Origin: Prochlorococcus marinus str. MIT 9211
Lineage (GTDB): Bacteria > Cyanobacteriota > Cyanobacteriia > PCC-6307 > Cyanobiaceae
Direction: 5' to 3'
Assembly (NCBI RefSeq): GCF_000018585.1
Contig: NC_009976.1
Span: 1,481,941-1,545,940, forward strand
Length of the DNA stretch: 64,000 bases
Part shown: in pieces, positions 8,374 to 19,257 of the stretch
Layout: every line of letters begins with the position of its first letter
Numbering within the stretch: position 1 is the first letter of the stretch
The notes under the pieces: model-generated
Database searches by the model: none
Seen by the model: only the letters and a program-made list of their open reading frames with translations
Told to the model about the DNA's origin: nothing
Made by a program: the position numbers and the translations under genes

Positions 8374-9243
8374 TTATTGAGGCGATGGAGGGGGATCTGA
8401 AGTAGATAAAGAAAAAAAAGGAAAGCTATCAAAGGCAATATTCTCTGGAAAAATCATTGTTTCATAACCCACTCTAATTAGTGATAATCCATTTGGAGGA
8501 GCAGCTTCTCTAACCTCTTCCCTTAATTTTAATTTCCAACGCCTTTCAAATTCTGCAACGCTAATTCTATGCTCTCCAACCGCAACGAGTTGCCCTACCA
8601 ATAGCCGAACCATTCCATATAAAAAACCCGTTGCTTGAATATCAATACTTACCAAATCTCCTTGTCTAAAAAGATGAACATCTTCCACTGTTGTTAATGC
8701 ATTTGGCCGGTTACTTCCTGCCCTTTGAAATGCTGTGAAATCGTGAAAACCCTTGATCCCTTGCAAAGCCAAATTCATTAGGTTTTCATCAAGACGAAAT
8801 TGATATCTATGCCAGCACCAAGGAGATAAAAATAAGTTCGGCTTACAGCCATTATAAATTGTGTATCTATATCTTCGATAGGTTGCTGAAAAGCAAGCAT
8901 GCCAAGTGATGGGGCGTAAAGCAGAGTAACGAACACGAATCGCTTTAGGCAATCTTCCATTTAAGGCTGCCGCCCATCTATTAGCAGGAATAAAGCCAGA
9001 ACAGTCAAAATGAGCTACCTGACCAGAAGCATGTACTCCAGAATCTGTTCTTCCAGCAGCAACAACTTTTATAGGTTGAAAAGGGTCTAGGGAAGATACT
9101 GCTTCTTCAAGAATTGATTGAACACTATTGCCTTCCTTTTGACGCTGCCAACCACAAAAACCACTTCCATTATATTGAATTAATAAAGCAATCCTTTTGG
9201 GAAGAGATTTTTCAATTGATTCATTTGATGCCTCAGTCTCCAT
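8374..9243 (-). CDS. truA: tRNA pseudouridine(38-40) synthase TruA
   Basis: Isomerises uridines 38-40 in the anticodon arm of tRNAs. The catalytic aspartate is Asp67 in [19 protein letters not shown]; other family blocks are [14 protein letters not shown] near residue 22, [15 protein letters not shown] and [18 protein letters not shown]. Length 289 is normal. It sits between rplQ and rplM, a common cyanobacterial position for truA. Confidence 0.96.
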   Translation of the reverse strand: METEASNESIEKSLPKRIALLIQYNGSGFCGWQRQKEGNSVQSILEEAVSSLDPFQPIKVVAAGRTDSGVHASGQVAHFDCSGFIPANRWAAALNGRLPKAIRVRYSALRPITWHACFSATYRRYRYTIYNGCKPNLFLSPWCWHRYQFRLDENLMNLALQGIKGFHDFTAFQRAGSNRPNALTTVEDVHLFRQGDLVSIDIQATGFLYGMVRLLVGQLVAVGEHRISVAEFERRWKLKLREEVREAAPPNGLSLIRVGYETMIFPENIAFDSFPFFSLSTSDPPPSPQ

Positions 9244-9275
9244 TATCTGAAGCTTTTATTGATCAAGAATGGTTG

Positions 9276-9626
9276 TTATACAAGCTCAATGATAGCCATT
9301 TCGGCATTGTCTCCTCTTCGAGGAACAGTCCTAACTATTCTGGTATATCCTCCTTCTCTATCCCCATATCGATCTTGTGCCTTTTCAAAAAGTTGATGCA
9401 CTAATTTTTTGTCATATATATAACCAATTGCCCTTCTTCTTGCAGCAAGAGTTCCCTCTTTCGCCAAAGTAATCATTCTTTCAGCTTCATTCCTAAGTGC
9501 CTTTGCCTTTGCTTTAGTTGTTGTAACTCTTCCCTCGCGAATTAGTTGAGTAGTTAACCCTCTTAAAATGGCCTTCCTTTGGTCTGCTGGCCTACCAAGT
9601 TTGGGCACTCGTAATTGATGTCTCAT
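9276..9626 (-). CDS. rplQ: 50S ribosomal protein L17
   Basis: Recognised by [17 protein letters not shown], the Ala/Lys-rich [17 protein letters not shown] and the ending [12 protein letters not shown]. Length 116 is normal for a short bacterial L17. It follows rpoA by 30 bp, the usual order in the alpha operon. Confidence 0.97.
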   Translation of the reverse strand: MRHQLRVPKLGRPADQRKAILRGLTTQLIREGRVTTTKAKAKALRNEAERMITLAKEGTLAARRRAIGYIYDKKLVHQLFEKAQDRYGDREGGYTRIVRTVPRRGDNAEMAIIELV

Positions 9627-9656
9627 TGTTATAAAGTTTCCTTGAATAAAAAAATT

Positions 9657-10595
9657 TTACGCTGAAGTCCGACTCTGTGGAATAGAAATTCCAATTCGTT
9701 CTAAAGCTTCAATAACTTCATCAGCAGACTTGGACCCGAAATTCTTAATTTCTAATAGATCCTCGTAGCTAAATCCCATCAAATCAGAAACTGAATTCAC
9801 TTGGGCTCTTTTCAAACAGTTATAGGCTCTAACAGATAGATTCAATTCTTCTAAAGGAATTTGAGCCTCAGCAGAAGGTTCTGGCTCTTGAGGTATTTCT
9901 TCAACCATAGTTACTGTTGCTAAAGGTTGAAATAGTTCTATTAATTGATTTGCCGCCTCTGCTAAAGCATCATCAGGAGACATGGATCCATCAGTTACTA
10001 TCTCCATTTTCAATCTTTCTCTAGTTGAACCACCTTCAGCAACAGCCGTTTCGTCAATATTGAAATTCACCTTCTTAATTGGCATAAAAACAGCATCAAT
10101 ATGAAGCAAATCAATTGAAGTTGTTTCTTCGTTATGACGATCAACTGGACGATAGCCAACTCCCCTTTCTACATGCAGCTCCAATTCAAGGCTATGTCCT
10201 GAATGCACAGTGGCTATTGGTCTATCTCCATCAACAACTTGTACCTGAGAAGAAAATTGCACATCACGGGCTTTAACTTCTGCAGGTCCATTAACCACTA
10301 AACGGCCTATTTCAAGTTCTGGACTTCTACTATTTACTGAAAGCTGCTTGCAATTTAGGAGAATATCTAAAACATCTTCTCTCACTCCAGGGATAGTTGC
10401 ATATTCATGATTTACGCCAGATATGCGAACTGCCGTAACAGCGCTTCCTTCAAGACCTCCCATAAGAACTCTTCGAAGAGAGTTACCTAACGTAGTTGCT
10501 TGACCTCTTTCAAGAGGTCCTATGAGGAATAAACCTGTTTGAGAGCGGTCATCGGAAATTTGATGGTCGATCCGATCAATCTGGTATTGCAACAC
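9657..10595 (-). CDS. rpoA: DNA-directed RNA polymerase subunit alpha
   Basis: The N-terminal dimerisation domain ([28 protein letters not shown] near residue 20) nucleates RNA polymerase assembly; the C-terminal domain ([32 protein letters not shown]) contacts promoter UP elements and activators. A proline/glutamate-rich linker separates them. The frame opens at a TTG at 10607, but family proteins begin MLQYQIDRI, which matches the GTG at 10595 followed by TTG CAA TAC, so I use the GTG start. Cotranscribed with rpsK and rpsM upstream. Confidence 0.96.
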   Translation of the reverse strand: MLQYQIDRIDHQISDDRSQTGLFLIGPLERGQATTLGNSLRRVLMGGLEGSAVTAVRISGVNHEYATIPGVREDVLDILLNCKQLSVNSRSPELEIGRLVVNGPAEVKARDVQFSSQVQVVDGDRPIATVHSGHSLELELHVERGVGYRPVDRHNEETTSIDLLHIDAVFMPIKKVNFNIDETAVAEGGSTRERLKMEIVTDGSMSPDDALAEAANQLIELFQPLATVTMVEEIPQEPEPSAEAQIPLEELNLSVRAYNCLKRAQVNSVSDLMGFSYEDLLEIKNFGSKSADEVIEALERIGISIPQSRTSA

Positions 10596-10644
10596 GGGCT
10601 GAATCAAGAAAATAAGGGAAGGTTTTCACGTAAGTGAAGAAGGA

Positions 10645-11037
10645 TCAAACGCGTCTGCGTTTGGGTCTCCTGCAACCATTGTGAGGAAGAGGAGTAACAT
10701 CTCTGATCAAAGTAATCTCCAAGCCAGCAACTTGCAAAGCTCTTATGGCTGTTTCCCGGCCGGAACCTGGTCCTCTTACGAGAACCTCGATTTGTCTCAT
10801 ACCTTGTTCTAGAGCACGTCTTGCTGCTGCCTCAGCGGCAGTTTGAGCAGCGAATGGGGTACCTTTTCGGGCACCTTTAAATCCACTTGCCCCTGCAGAA
10901 GACCAAGAAACAACTTCACCATTAGTATCAGTGATTGAAACGATGGTGTTATTAAAAGTGCTTTGAATATGCACAACGCCGTTTGGGACGTTGCGCTTAG
11001 ACTTTTTAGAACCAGTTTTCTTTGCGGGTGTGGCCAT
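10645..11037 (-). CDS. rpsK: 30S ribosomal protein S11
   Basis: Contains [37 protein letters not shown] and the C-terminal [16 protein letters not shown]. Length 130. It forms the platform of the 30S subunit. Between rpsM and rpoA as in most bacteria. Confidence 0.98.
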   Translation of the reverse strand: MATPAKKTGSKKSKRNVPNGVVHIQSTFNNTIVSITDTNGEVVSWSSAGASGFKGARKGTPFAAQTAAEAAARRALEQGMRQIEVLVRGPGSGRETAIRALQVAGLEITLIRDVTPLPHNGCRRPKRRRV

Positions 11038-11099
11038 TTGGCTGGGCCTTTTGAAATAATAAAGTGATGTAATAAGCCTCTAAAGGCAAGGGTTAAAGT

Positions 11100-11465
11100 T
11101 TATTTCTTTCTGCCTGCAACTGTTTTGCGAGAACCCCTTCTAGTACGAGCATTTGTCCTAGTACGTTGTCCTCTAACTGGGAGGCTCATTCTGTGACGAC
11201 GACCACGAAGACATCCAATATCTTGTAATCGCTTGAGGGCCATGCCCTCTTGTCTCCTCAAGTCACCCTCAAGGGTGAATGATTCAACAGCAGTCCTAAG
11301 CTTTTGTACATCTCCATCATCTAAATCCTTGACACGTATGTCAGGATTTACCCCAGCTTTGGCGAGGATGGATTTGGCTCTTGTGAGACCAACACCATAA
11401 ATGTATGTAAGAGCAACTTCAACCCGCTTTTCGCGAGGTATGTCGATGCCAGCGATTCTTGCCAC
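11100..11465 (-). CDS. rpsM: 30S ribosomal protein S13
   Basis: Starts [21 protein letters not shown] and ends with the basic [23 protein letters not shown] tail that contacts the 23S rRNA and tRNAs. Length 121. Located downstream of rpmJ after 94 bp that contain a small palindrome. Confidence 0.98.
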   Translation of the reverse strand: MARIAGIDIPREKRVEVALTYIYGVGLTRAKSILAKAGVNPDIRVKDLDDGDVQKLRTAVESFTLEGDLRRQEGMALKRLQDIGCLRGRRHRMSLPVRGQRTRTNARTRRGSRKTVAGRKK

Positions 11466-11507
11466 TTAAGTTTGAATCAAAAGGAACTTGAGATAGAACA
11501 AAGCTAG

Positions 11508-11524
11508 TTTTGGTTAAACCAAAA
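11508..11524 (-). other. Short palindrome in the rpmJ-rpsM spacer
   Basis: A perfect 7-bp inverted repeat TTTTGGT / ACCAAAA with a 3-nt loop lies in the 94-bp spacer between rpmJ and rpsM. It lacks a following T-run on the minus strand, so it is not a convincing terminator; it may be a weak attenuator or processing site. Confidence 0.35.
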
Positions 11525-11559
11525 AGCAAAGCCCTTTTTTGAGCAGTCCAAAGTAAAAA

Positions 11560-11676
11560 TTAACCTTGACGCTGCTTGTGCTTTTGGGTAGCAGTGCAAA
11601 TGACCATTACCCGACCATGGCGACGAATCACCCGGCATTTTTCACACATTTTTTTGACTGAGGCTCGCACCTTCAT
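11560..11676 (-). CDS. rpmJ: 50S ribosomal protein L36
   Basis: A 38-residue protein translating as [20 protein letters not shown] and continuing to KHKQRQG. It has the C-x2-C...C pattern expected for the zinc-binding form (CEKC, then one further Cys and a His near the end). Too short for standard length cut-offs but unmistakable, and located in its usual place between adk and rpsM. Confidence 0.97.
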
Positions 11677-11712
11677 ATGGGTGTGGCTCCAAGTTTGCAA
11701 ACATCAATTTTA

Positions 11713-12273
11713 CTACATTACTAAGCCTAAAGCTGATCTAATTGTTAGAGCAACATCTTTGACATCTCCTTCACCTTGAATTTTTACAAGAATGCCTAAG
11801 CTCTGATAGAAATCTACCAATGGAGCAGTTTTCTCTCTATAAACTTCCAAACGATGCCTTATTACTTCTTGAGTATCATCTGATCTGCCTCGAGACAAAA
11901 GTCGCTTAATTAAAGTTTCATCATCTAATTCTATTAACAAAACTGCTTGAATAGGTTGTGAAACATTTTCCAATAATTGTTGCAATGACTGAGCTTGTAT
12001 GAGGTTTCTTGGAAAGCCATCTAATAACCACCCTGATTTAGCATCTGCACTCAGTCTCTTCTGAACAATAGATAAAACAATCTCATCACTTACTAATTCT
12101 CCTTTATTCATAATAAGAGCAGCTTCTTTCCCTAAGGGACTTTGAGCATTGACTTCAGCTCGCAACAAGTCTCCAGTAGACAAATGAATAAGACCTTGAT
12201 TCTCACACAAAAGCTTTGCCTGTGTACCCTTCCCCGCTCCAGGGGGTCCTAAAAACAACAATCTGCTTTTCAT
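11713..12273 (-). CDS. adk: Adenylate kinase
   Basis: Interconverts AMP, ADP and ATP. Walker A is GPPGAGKGTQAK at residues 8-19; HLSTGDLLRAEV binds AMP; GWLLDGFPRN is the core hinge. At 186 residues it is the short-lid form: the zinc-finger lid of long adenylate kinases is replaced by a short segment around RLLSRGRSDDTQEVIRHR. It sits between secY and rpmJ and is probably cotranscribed with secY (18 bp apart). Confidence 0.97.
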   Translation of the reverse strand: MKSRLLFLGPPGAGKGTQAKLLCENQGLIHLSTGDLLRAEVNAQSPLGKEAALIMNKGELVSDEIVLSIVQKRLSADAKSGWLLDGFPRNLIQAQSLQQLLENVSQPIQAVLLIELDDETLIKRLLSRGRSDDTQEVIRHRLEVYREKTAPLVDFYQSLGILVKIQGEGDVKDVALTIRSALGLVM

Positions 12274-12291
12274 ATAATTAAAATAAAATAT

Positions 12292-13611
12292 TTATTGTCG
12301 GACAAGACCTTCATATCGCTGAGAAATCACATAAGTCTGCACTTGCTTTGCAGTATCTATTGCAACTCCAACAAGTATCAATAAAGATGTGGCTCCTAGC
12401 CCCTGGAAAGTTTGTACATTCGTAGCTCTTTCTACAGCAGCAGGAACAATTGCTACGGATCCTAAAAACAATCCGCCCAATAAAGTCAATCGATTCTGAA
12501 CAGATGAGAGATACTTTGAAGTTGCACTTCCAGGCCTAACTCCAGGGATAGCTACACCACCTCGCTTTAAATTGGCTGCTATGTCAATTGGGTTAATAGT
12601 TAATGATGCGTAAAAGTAAGCAAATCCTAGGATCAAGGCAAAGAAAGTCAGAGCATATGGCCAAGGGTTAGAAGCAGATGGGTTCAAGGCGCCTGCAGCT
12701 CTAATTAAAAAAGGATTTTTGGTGAAATTTGCAATCGTAATAGGTAAAAAAATCAATGCAGACGCAAAAATAATGGGCATCACACCACCTGCATTTAGCT
12801 TTAAAGGCAAATAGCTTTGTCGATTAGGCAACAATGCAGTTCCTCCTATCTGCCTTTTTGCGCTGACAATTGGCAAGCGTCTTGCACCCTCCTGAACAAA
12901 AATAATCCCAACGATTGTTATGAGAAAAACAACTAAAAGAACAATTATCCCAACAACATCATTTCTATCTCCAGTTTGTGCTTTCTCTATAGTTGAACTC
13001 AGTGCCTTTGGAAGAGTGGCAACAATATTTAAAAAGATTACCAGCGAAGCACCTTGACCTATCCCACGCTCTGTAATGATCTCGCTAAGCCACATAACAA
13101 TCATTGATCCTGTGACTAAAGCTATGGCAGTTTGAAAAACAAATGAAACTTCACTTAAGCTTTCAATAGAATATTGCCTGAGAATTAGAGCAAAGACTAA
13201 ACTCTGCATTAAACCCCATCCAAGGGCTAAATAACGTGTGATTTGCGCAATCTTCCTTCTCCCAGCTTCACCTTCATTCTTTTGCAGATCTTCCAACTGA
13301 GGCAATGCAGCTGTTAATAGTTGAATGATGATTGATGCATTAATAAATGGAAGTATGCCAAGTGCAAAAATTCCTAGTGTTGAAATTCCTCCACCAGTAA
13401 AAATATCTAAAAACCCAATTAATTGCCCCCCTTGCTGGATAAATTCTTTAAAAGCTTCCCTATCTATCCCTGGGACAGGGATATAAATGCCTAGTCGAAC
13501 TAAAAGCAACATCCCTAAGGTAATTAAAACCCTTCCTCTTAGTTCTTTGTTAAGTACAAGCTGAGAAACTACTTCAGATGCACTTGGATTACGACCTCTA
13601 CTAACAAGCAT
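12292..13611 (-). CDS. secY: Protein translocase subunit SecY
   Basis: The channel subunit of the SecYEG translocon, used for both plasma and thylakoid membrane proteins in cyanobacteria. 439 residues with about ten membrane spans; the cytoplasmic loop motif QEGARRLPI, the plug-region start VPGIDREAF and GIFALGILPFINASIIIQLL are characteristic. Located after rplO within the ribosomal cluster as usual. Confidence 0.98.
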   Translation of the reverse strand: MLVSRGRNPSASEVVSQLVLNKELRGRVLITLGMLLLVRLGIYIPVPGIDREAFKEFIQQGGQLIGFLDIFTGGGISTLGIFALGILPFINASIIIQLLTAALPQLEDLQKNEGEAGRRKIAQITRYLALGWGLMQSLVFALILRQYSIESLSEVSFVFQTAIALVTGSMIVMWLSEIITERGIGQGASLVIFLNIVATLPKALSSTIEKAQTGDRNDVVGIIVLLVVFLITIVGIIFVQEGARRLPIVSAKRQIGGTALLPNRQSYLPLKLNAGGVMPIIFASALIFLPITIANFTKNPFLIRAAGALNPSASNPWPYALTFFALILGFAYFYASLTINPIDIAANLKRGGVAIPGVRPGSATSKYLSSVQNRLTLLGGLFLGSVAIVPAAVERATNVQTFQGLGATSLLILVGVAIDTAKQVQTYVISQRYEGLVRQ

Positions 13612-13647
13612 TGAAATGATTAATTATTGAAAACTAAGAAAGTCAAT

Positions 13648-14115
13648 CTAATCAAACTTCTTGTAATCAAAGGTTTCACAGGTGCCCCCTGCCCCTTCTA
13701 TTTTACTTTTCGCAGACATAGTGAATGCGGCAGCTTGAACGTTAAGCTTTACTTTGAGATTTCCATTGCCTAAAACCTTCAAAGGATATTTTGGGCTAGT
13801 TAGAATGCCTTCTTTTACTAGAACATCCAAATTCACTTTGCTCCCATCCTTTAATTGATTTAAGGATGCAACATTAACGATGCTATAGCTCTTTGGATTA
13901 ACTAAAGGGAAATGCTTTAATTTTGGTACTCGTCTATATAAAGGCATCTGTCCACCTTCAAATCCAGGGCGAGTTGGTCTCCCTGAGCGGGACTTCTGCC
14001 CTCGCATACCAAAGCCACAGCTTGCACCCTGTCCAGCAGCAATCCCACGACCTTTACGTAATTTTCTACGCCTGGAACCTTTATTTGGTTTTAGAGAGTC
14101 AAGTTTAATAGTCAT
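13648..14115 (-). CDS. rplO: 50S ribosomal protein L15
   Basis: Begins [18 protein letters not shown], followed by the Gly/Arg-rich [23 protein letters not shown] and [16 protein letters not shown]. Length 155. It follows rpsE directly; rpmD (L30), which separates these two in many other bacteria, is absent. Confidence 0.97.
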   Translation of the reverse strand: MTIKLDSLKPNKGSRRRKLRKGRGIAAGQGASCGFGMRGQKSRSGRPTRPGFEGGQMPLYRRVPKLKHFPLVNPKSYSIVNVASLNQLKDGSKVNLDVLVKEGILTSPKYPLKVLGNGNLKVKLNVQAAAFTMSAKSKIEGAGGTCETFDYKKFD

Positions 14116-14121
14116 TAGAAA

Positions 14122-14751
14122 TTAAGAATAAATTTGCTCAAGAGAAATGCCTCTCTCTTTGGCTGTGCCTTTATGAGTCCTAAGTTCTGCCAAAGCAACC
14201 ATTGCTGCCCTTGCATTATTTAATGGTGTTTTACTACCCAATCTTTTAGCAAGAACATTTTTAATACCAGCCAACTCTAAAACAGTACGAATAGAGCCTC
14301 CAGCAATTACACCAGTACCAGGGGCAGCAGGACGAATTAAAACACTAGCTGCACCATCTCTTCCATTAGAAAGAGTCGGAATAGAACTATTTCTTGTCAA
14401 AGGAACCTTGACGAGATTTTTTTTACCATCAGCCACTCCTTTCCTTACAGCGCCTATCACATCTCCTGCTTTACCTACACCCACACCTACTTGACCTTTC
14501 TCATTACCAACAACAACAATCGCTCTAAAACTCATTTTCTTACCTCCTTTCACTGTTTTAGAGACCCTGCGAATCTGGACTACTCTCTCTTGCCATTCTG
14601 AGTCTCGTTCTTGATTTCTTCCTGAGCGTCTATTTCTTTTTTCGCCGCGATTACCGCCACCTTTTCGCTGTTGCTGTTGCTGTCCTTCAGCGGCCGCAGG
14701 TACTGCCGAAGAGGTTTCTTTAGTTTGGTTTTTGTTTGGAGTGTCGGACAT
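14122..14751 (-). CDS. rpsE: 30S ribosomal protein S5
   Basis: The conserved part contains [35 protein letters not shown] and AGSI-type loop [16 protein letters not shown]. Upstream is a low-complexity N-terminal extension of about 50 residues rich in Gln, Arg and Gly ([17 protein letters not shown]). I use the ATG at 14751; the frame also has a TTG at 14769 that overlaps the rplR stop, giving 215 instead of 209 residues. Confidence 0.96.
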   Translation of the reverse strand: MSDTPNKNQTKETSSAVPAAAEGQQQQQRKGGGNRGEKRNRRSGRNQERDSEWQERVVQIRRVSKTVKGGKKMSFRAIVVVGNEKGQVGVGVGKAGDVIGAVRKGVADGKKNLVKVPLTRNSSIPTLSNGRDGAASVLIRPAAPGTGVIAGGSIRTVLELAGIKNVLAKRLGSKTPLNNARAAMVALAELRTHKGTAKERGISLEQIYS

Positions 14752-14765
14752 GGTTTTATCAGAAG

Positions 14766-15134
14766 TCAAAATTTAAGGCCAGCTTCACGAGCAGATTTAG
14801 CTAGAGCCTTAACCCTACCGTGATAGAGATTACCTCCACGATCAAAAACAACTTGCTCTATACCTTTAGCTAGAGCCCGTTGAGCAAGCAAAGCACCTAC
14901 AGCCATTGAAGCATCACAACTGCCTCCTGAAGCCTTAAGTTTCTCTCTAAGGTCTTTATCCAAAGTCGAGGCAGAGCAAATAGTACTTTGGGCCTCATCA
15001 TCAATAACTTGAGCATATATATGGTTATTGGAACGGAATACAGCCAGTCTAGGGCGATGATTGGTTCCATTTAAATGACGCCGCAATCGCTTATGCCGTT
15101 TTTGAGTTTGCTGTTTTTTAGAAAGAGTTGCCAT
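14766..15134 (-). CDS. rplR: 50S ribosomal protein L18
   Basis: Binds 5S rRNA with L5. Signatures: [30 protein letters not shown] is broken here into [20 protein letters not shown], and the ending [21 protein letters not shown] is also typical. Length 122. Between rplF and rpsE as expected. Confidence 0.97.
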   Translation of the reverse strand: MATLSKKQQTQKRHKRLRRHLNGTNHRPRLAVFRSNNHIYAQVIDDEAQSTICSASTLDKDLREKLKASGGSCDASMAVGALLAQRALAKGIEQVVFDRGGNLYHGRVKALAKSAREAGLKF

Positions 15135-15176
15135 TGTTAAATCGAGATCATTGATAAAAAAGAGAAAAAAGAATTG

Positions 15177-15716
15177 CTATTTCTTACCTGACTTACCAGC
15201 CTTTCTAATTATTCGCTCACCAGCATACTTAATACCTTTACCTTTATAAGGTTCAGGTGGACGAATTGCTCGTATTTTTGCAGCTTCATTACCAACAAGT
15301 TCCTTGTCGATGCCTGATACTGTCACATTTGTATTATTTTCAACCACAAAAGTAATTCCATCTGGAGGAATAACTTCTACCGGGTGACTGTATCCAGCAC
15401 TTACGATTAGATTCTTACCTTTAACCTGAGCTCGAGATCCAACACCTACGATTTCTAATTTTTTTGAATAACCTTTACTAACTCCTTCCACCATATTGGC
15501 TACTAAAGAACGAGACAAGCCATGACGTTCTCGCGACTTTCTTTTTGAATTGATTGCCGAAACAACAATAGAATTATCAACCTGACTAATGCTGACTCCT
15601 TCTGGAAGAGTTCTACTAAGCTCTCCCTTAGGTCCTTTAACTGTTAAAGAAAGTCCATCTAGTTCGACAGCAACTTTCTCAGGGACTGGGATGGGTTGTT
15701 TACCAATTCTAGACAT
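15177..15716 (-). CDS. rplF: 50S ribosomal protein L6
   Basis: Starts [15 protein letters not shown]; two related L6 domains follow, the second ending with [18 protein letters not shown] and RKAGKSGKK. Length 179. It is 11 bp downstream of rpsH. Confidence 0.98.
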   Translation of the reverse strand: MSRIGKQPIPVPEKVAVELDGLSLTVKGPKGELSRTLPEGVSISQVDNSIVVSAINSKRKSRERHGLSRSLVANMVEGVSKGYSKKLEIVGVGSRAQVKGKNLIVSAGYSHPVEVIPPDGITFVVENNTNVTVSGIDKELVGNEAAKIRAIRPPEPYKGKGIKYAGERIIRKAGKSGKK

Positions 15717-15727
15717 AATAAAATCTC

Positions 15728-16129
15728 CTAATAGACGTAACAGAGAACTTCACCGCCGACACCTTGTTTCCGAGCGTCACGGTCACTCATTACTCCTTTA
15801 GAAGTAGAAATAATGGCTACTCCAAGACCACCTAAAATTTTGGGCAACCCTCGAGTATTTTTATAAATTCTTAGTCCAGGCTTACTAACCCTCTGCATTG
15901 AACGAATTGTTGGATGGCGGTGCTTACCGCTGTATTTCAATTCAAGAACAAGTTGGGTTTTAAATCCCTCTCCTTCCTCACTAATTTGGGCTATAAAACC
16001 CTCCTTTTGAAGAACTTTTGCAATGCTTCTAGACATACGAGAAGCAGGGATTCGAGTAGTTTCATGACGTTTTTCACTGGCATTTCGAATGCGAGTGAGC
16101 ATGTCAGAGATAGGATCGTGGTTAGCCAT
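15728..16129 (-). CDS. rpsH: 30S ribosomal protein S8
   Basis: Contains [19 protein letters not shown] at the start and [27 protein letters not shown] at the end (quoted in part: [19 protein letters not shown]). Length 133. S8 binds helix 21 of 16S rRNA and in other bacteria represses its own operon. It follows rplE directly; rpsN (S14), often found here, is missing. Confidence 0.97.
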   Translation of the reverse strand: MANHDPISDMLTRIRNASEKRHETTRIPASRMSRSIAKVLQKEGFIAQISEEGEGFKTQLVLELKYSGKHRHPTIRSMQRVSKPGLRIYKNTRGLPKILGGLGVAIISTSKGVMSDRDARKQGVGGEVLCYVY

Positions 16130-16144
16130 ATGTGTCTAAAAAGC

Positions 16145-16684
16145 TCAGGTACTACGGAAAGGAAATCCCAACGCTTTTAAGAGAGCCCTGCCCTCCTCGT
16201 CGGATCTAGCACTAGTAACTATGGTGATATCCATACCTCTAATAGTGTCAATTTTGTCAAAAGAGATTTCAGGAAAAATAAGTTGCTCTTTGACTCCAAG
16301 AGTGTAGTTTCCGCGACCATCAAAACTCTTTGGACTGACTCCTCTAAAATCTCGAATTCTTGGCAAAGCAAGATTAATTAAACGTTCTAAAAATGCATAC
16401 ATTCTTTCTCCACGAAGCGTGACAGTACAACCTATTGGCATGCCCTCACGAATTTTAAAGCCTGCAATAGCTTTTTTTGCCCTAGTGACAAGGGCTTTTT
16501 GCCCAGTAATAGTTGCCATCTCAGAAAGAGAAGCTTCCAAAGTCTTAGAATTTTGGGCAGCTTCTCCTAACCCCCTATTAACGTTGACTTTCACAACCTT
16601 AGGTACTTGATGAATATTGGAGAGGCCCAAGTCTTTAAGCAATTTGGGGCGAATTGTCTCTCGATAGCGATGTTTGAGTGACAT
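16145..16684 (-). CDS. rplE: 50S ribosomal protein L5
   Basis: Binds 5S rRNA in the central protuberance. Signatures: [39 protein letters not shown] and [17 protein letters not shown]. Length 179. A 68-bp spacer separates it from rplX, longer than most gaps in the cluster. Confidence 0.98.
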   Translation of the reverse strand: MSLKHRYRETIRPKLLKDLGLSNIHQVPKVVKVNVNRGLGEAAQNSKTLEASLSEMATITGQKALVTRAKKAIAGFKIREGMPIGCTVTLRGERMYAFLERLINLALPRIRDFRGVSPKSFDGRGNYTLGVKEQLIFPEISFDKIDTIRGMDITIVTSARSDEEGRALLKALGFPFRST

Positions 16685-16752
16685 GGTTGATGGTGAAATT
16701 AATTCTGGTCTTTGTCAGAATTTAAAAAGAGCAACGAAATGAAACTGGTGAA

Positions 16753-17115
16753 TTAATCAATTAATTCACCAGTTTTCTTCAATCGTCGTTTCTTAGAACC
16801 ATCTTTTTCTATAAAAATTTCCACCTTGCTAGCAACTTTTTTTTCTGTGGAATAGATCATCACATTAGAAGCATGAACCGAAGCTTCTTCGGTAACGATT
16901 CGTCCAGTCTCACCTTCTTGAGTTGGTTTTACATGTCGCGTTCGAAGATTAATCCCTTGAACAACTACTCGATTCTCAAACGGTAAAGTCTTTAAAACCT
17001 CTCCTGTTTTCCCTTTCTCTTTCCCATTAATCACTTGTACGGTGTCACCTTTACGAATACGCATCTTGATCCTTGAAGAAACGAGATTCTTATTTTTTTG
17101 ATTGAGGTTCATCAT
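16753..17115 (-). CDS. rplX: 50S ribosomal protein L24
   Basis: The KOW motif is seen in [19 protein letters not shown] and [13 protein letters not shown]. The ATG at 17115 follows the rplN stop directly and has a strong Shine-Dalgarno sequence (GGAGGTGA, overlapping the end of rplN) at good spacing, so I keep the 18-residue extension before MRIRKGD. Length 120. Confidence 0.96.
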   Translation of the reverse strand: MMNLNQKNKNLVSSRIKMRIRKGDTVQVINGKEKGKTGEVLKTLPFENRVVVQGINLRTRHVKPTQEGETGRIVTEEASVHASNVMIYSTEKKVASKVEIFIEKDGSKKRRLKKTGELID

Positions 17116-17481
17116 TTAAATCACCTCCGGAGCTAGAGAAACAATTTTAGTGAAGTTGCGTTCACGCAATTCCCTCGCAACAGGACCAAAAACCCTAGTC
17201 CCTCTAGGGTTTTTGTCTTCATTAATAAGTACTGCAGCATTATCATCAAATCGAATTGAATTTCCTGTTTCTCGGCGGAGTGTTGCCTTAGTACGAACCA
17301 CTACTGCTTTAACTACATCTGACTTCTTAACACCCATATTTGGTAAAGCATCCTTTACCGCGGCGACAATTACATCTCCAACATGGGCATACCTTCTATT
17401 AGAGCCGAGTACTCGAATACATTGCAGCTTCTTTGCGCCACTATTATCTGCAACAGTAAGGAATGTCTCTTGCTGAATCAT
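17116..17481 (-). CDS. rplN: 50S ribosomal protein L14
   Basis: Starts [19 protein letters not shown] and contains [14 protein letters not shown] and the [15 protein letters not shown] motif. Length 121. Its ATG overlaps the rpsQ stop by four bases (ATGA), indicating coupled translation. Confidence 0.98.
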   Translation of the reverse strand: MIQQETFLTVADNSGAKKLQCIRVLGSNRRYAHVGDVIVAAVKDALPNMGVKKSDVVKAVVVRTKATLRRETGNSIRFDDNAAVLINEDKNPRGTRVFGPVARELRERNFTKIVSLAPEVI

Positions 17482-17744
17482 TTTGATACCTCCTTAATCT
17501 CGTGAGTTGAACGAAGAACCTCAGCAACAGTCCATCGCTTACTAGCGCTTAAAGGACGCGTCTCCGTAATGCGGACCTTGTCCCCAACTTTGCAAGTATT
17601 CTCGGCATCATGAACTTTGTACCGAGCAGTTCTACTAACAATCTTCTGATAAATGGGGTGGGGAAAACGATTCTCAACCGCAACCACCACGGTTTTGTCC
17701 ATCTTGTCACTAACGACTGTGCCTAGTCTTTCTTTAAGTGCCAT
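17478..17744 (-). CDS. rpsQ: 30S ribosomal protein S17
   Basis: OB-fold protein with [40 protein letters not shown] and [13 protein letters not shown]. Length 88. Between rpmC and rplN, overlapping the latter by 4 bp. Confidence 0.98.
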   Translation of the reverse strand: MALKERLGTVVSDKMDKTVVVAVENRFPHPIYQKIVSRTARYKVHDAENTCKVGDKVRITETRPLSASKRWTVAEVLRSTHEIKEVSK

Positions 17745-17757
17745 AGTTTCTAAATAT

Positions 17758-17970
17758 TTAGGAGGAAGTTTTGGAGCGATTACGATCGCCCTGAACCGTT
17801 AAAAGCTGAGCCAACTGAATGCGGGCCTCCTTAAAACGATGGGTTTCTGAAAGCTGCCTAGTGGCCCGCTTAAAACGAAGATCAAATAGCTCCTTACGGA
17901 TTTCATCAATCTTGTTTTTAAGGTCATCATCAGTGAGCTTGGTCACCTCTGATATCTCTGGTCTGGCCAT
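17758..17970 (-). CDS. rpmC: 50S ribosomal protein L29
   Basis: A 70-residue helical hairpin protein: [21 protein letters not shown] is reported in part as [13 protein letters not shown], followed by [14 protein letters not shown]. It sits near the peptide exit tunnel and contacts trigger factor and SRP. Two bases separate it from rplP. Confidence 0.96.
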   Translation of the reverse strand: MARPEISEVTKLTDDDLKNKIDEIRKELFDLRFKRATRQLSETHRFKEARIQLAQLLTVQGDRNRSKTSS

Positions 17971-17972
17971 AA

Positions 17973-18512
17973 TTAAGACTCCACGGTAGCGACTGATCCA
18001 CTAGAAGATGTCTCATCATCAGTCTGAGAGTTAGCATCTTCGTCTAAGTTGGCAAGTGACGCCGATGATGCCTTCCCAACTTGAGTAGGGGTTTCACCTT
18101 CCGCCAACGCTATAAACTTTGTTTTTATAGGAAGCTTGTACTGAGCCAAACGCATTGCTTCCCTTGCAATTGATTCAGTAATTTCTTCACCTCCCATTTC
18201 AAAGAGTATGCGGCCTGGCTTAATCACAGCCACCCAGAATTCAGGGTTTCCTTTACCAGATCCCATACGAGTTTCAGCAGGCCTCATAGTTACTGGTTTA
18301 TCTGGAAAAATACGAATCCAAATCTGGCCTCCGCGTTTGACATAGCGGGTCATAGCCCTTCTACTTGCTTCAATCTGTCTGGATGTAATCCAGCCACATT
18401 CTTGAGCTTGCAAAGCAAATTGGCCGAATGCAATTTTATTGCCTCTTGTGGCAACTCCTCTCATTCGACCACGTTGTTGCTTGCGAAATTTTGTTCGTTT
18501 AGGACTGAGCAT
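17973..18512 (-). CDS. rplP: 50S ribosomal protein L16 with C-terminal extension
   Basis: The first 138 residues are a normal L16 ([74 protein letters not shown]). About 40 further residues follow, rich in Ser, Asp, Glu and Thr ([20 protein letters not shown]). This acidic tail is not part of the ordinary L16 fold and is probably disordered. Confidence 0.97.
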   Translation of the reverse strand: MLSPKRTKFRKQQRGRMRGVATRGNKIAFGQFALQAQECGWITSRQIEASRRAMTRYVKRGGQIWIRIFPDKPVTMRPAETRMGSGKGNPEFWVAVIKPGRILFEMGGEEITESIAREAMRLAQYKLPIKTKFIALAEGETPTQVGKASSASLANLDEDANSQTDDETSSSGSVATVES

Positions 18513-18525
18513 GGTTTATACCTCC

Positions 18526-19257
18526 TTATTTACCATCATTGGATCTGTCCTCAAACTGCTGAGGTCTTCTACTACCTTTTCTTCTCGGACTTGCACCAAC
18601 TGGCAAAGGTTGATCTTCTTTAGAAAGAACCTCTCCTTTAAACACCCAAACTTTTATGCCCAATACACCATAAGTTGTATTAGCAGTCTTATTTGCATAA
18701 TCAATCTCAGCACGAAGAGTATGCAAAGGGACACGTCCTTCTCTAGTCCATTCAGATCGGGCAATTTCTGCTCCATTTAACCTCCCCCCTACCTGAATCT
18801 TCAGCCCAAGCACTCCTGCCCTTTGAGCACGTTGCACAGCCATACGAATTGTTCTTCGAAAAGCAACACGTTTCTCAAGTTGTTGAGCTATATATTCCGC
18901 TAAAAGGTGTGCATCAGCATCCACTCGCTCAATCTCAACAACATTAATTCGAACTTGTCGACTTCTATCACCAATAGTCTTTTGAATACCAGATCTTAAT
19001 TCTTCAATGCCACTACCCTGTCTCCCAACAATGACTCCAGGCCTAGCTGTTTTCAATTCAACTTCTAACTGATCTGCTTTACGAGCTATCAATACATCAC
19101 TAATCCCTGCAGATGCATATTTCTTTTGAATAAATCCTCTAATACGATCATCTTCTTGAAGAAGGGTTGGATATGTCTTACTGGAGGCATACCAACGAGA
19201 ACGATGCTCTTGGGTAATTCCAAGCCTCAAGCCATTTGGGTGAATTTTATGTCCCAT
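18526..19257 (-). CDS. rpsC: 30S ribosomal protein S3
   Basis: KH domain motif [18 protein letters not shown], start [18 protein letters not shown] and the C-terminal domain [15 protein letters not shown]. Length 243; the tail after residue 215 is basic ([17 protein letters not shown]). The ATG shares one base with the rplV stop. Confidence 0.98.
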   Translation of the reverse strand: MGHKIHPNGLRLGITQEHRSRWYASSKTYPTLLQEDDRIRGFIQKKYASAGISDVLIARKADQLEVELKTARPGVIVGRQGSGIEELRSGIQKTIGDRSRQVRINVVEIERVDADAHLLAEYIAQQLEKRVAFRRTIRMAVQRAQRAGVLGLKIQVGGRLNGAEIARSEWTREGRVPLHTLRAEIDYANKTANTTYGVLGIKVWVFKGEVLSKEDQPLPVGASPRRKGSRRPQQFEDRSNDGK

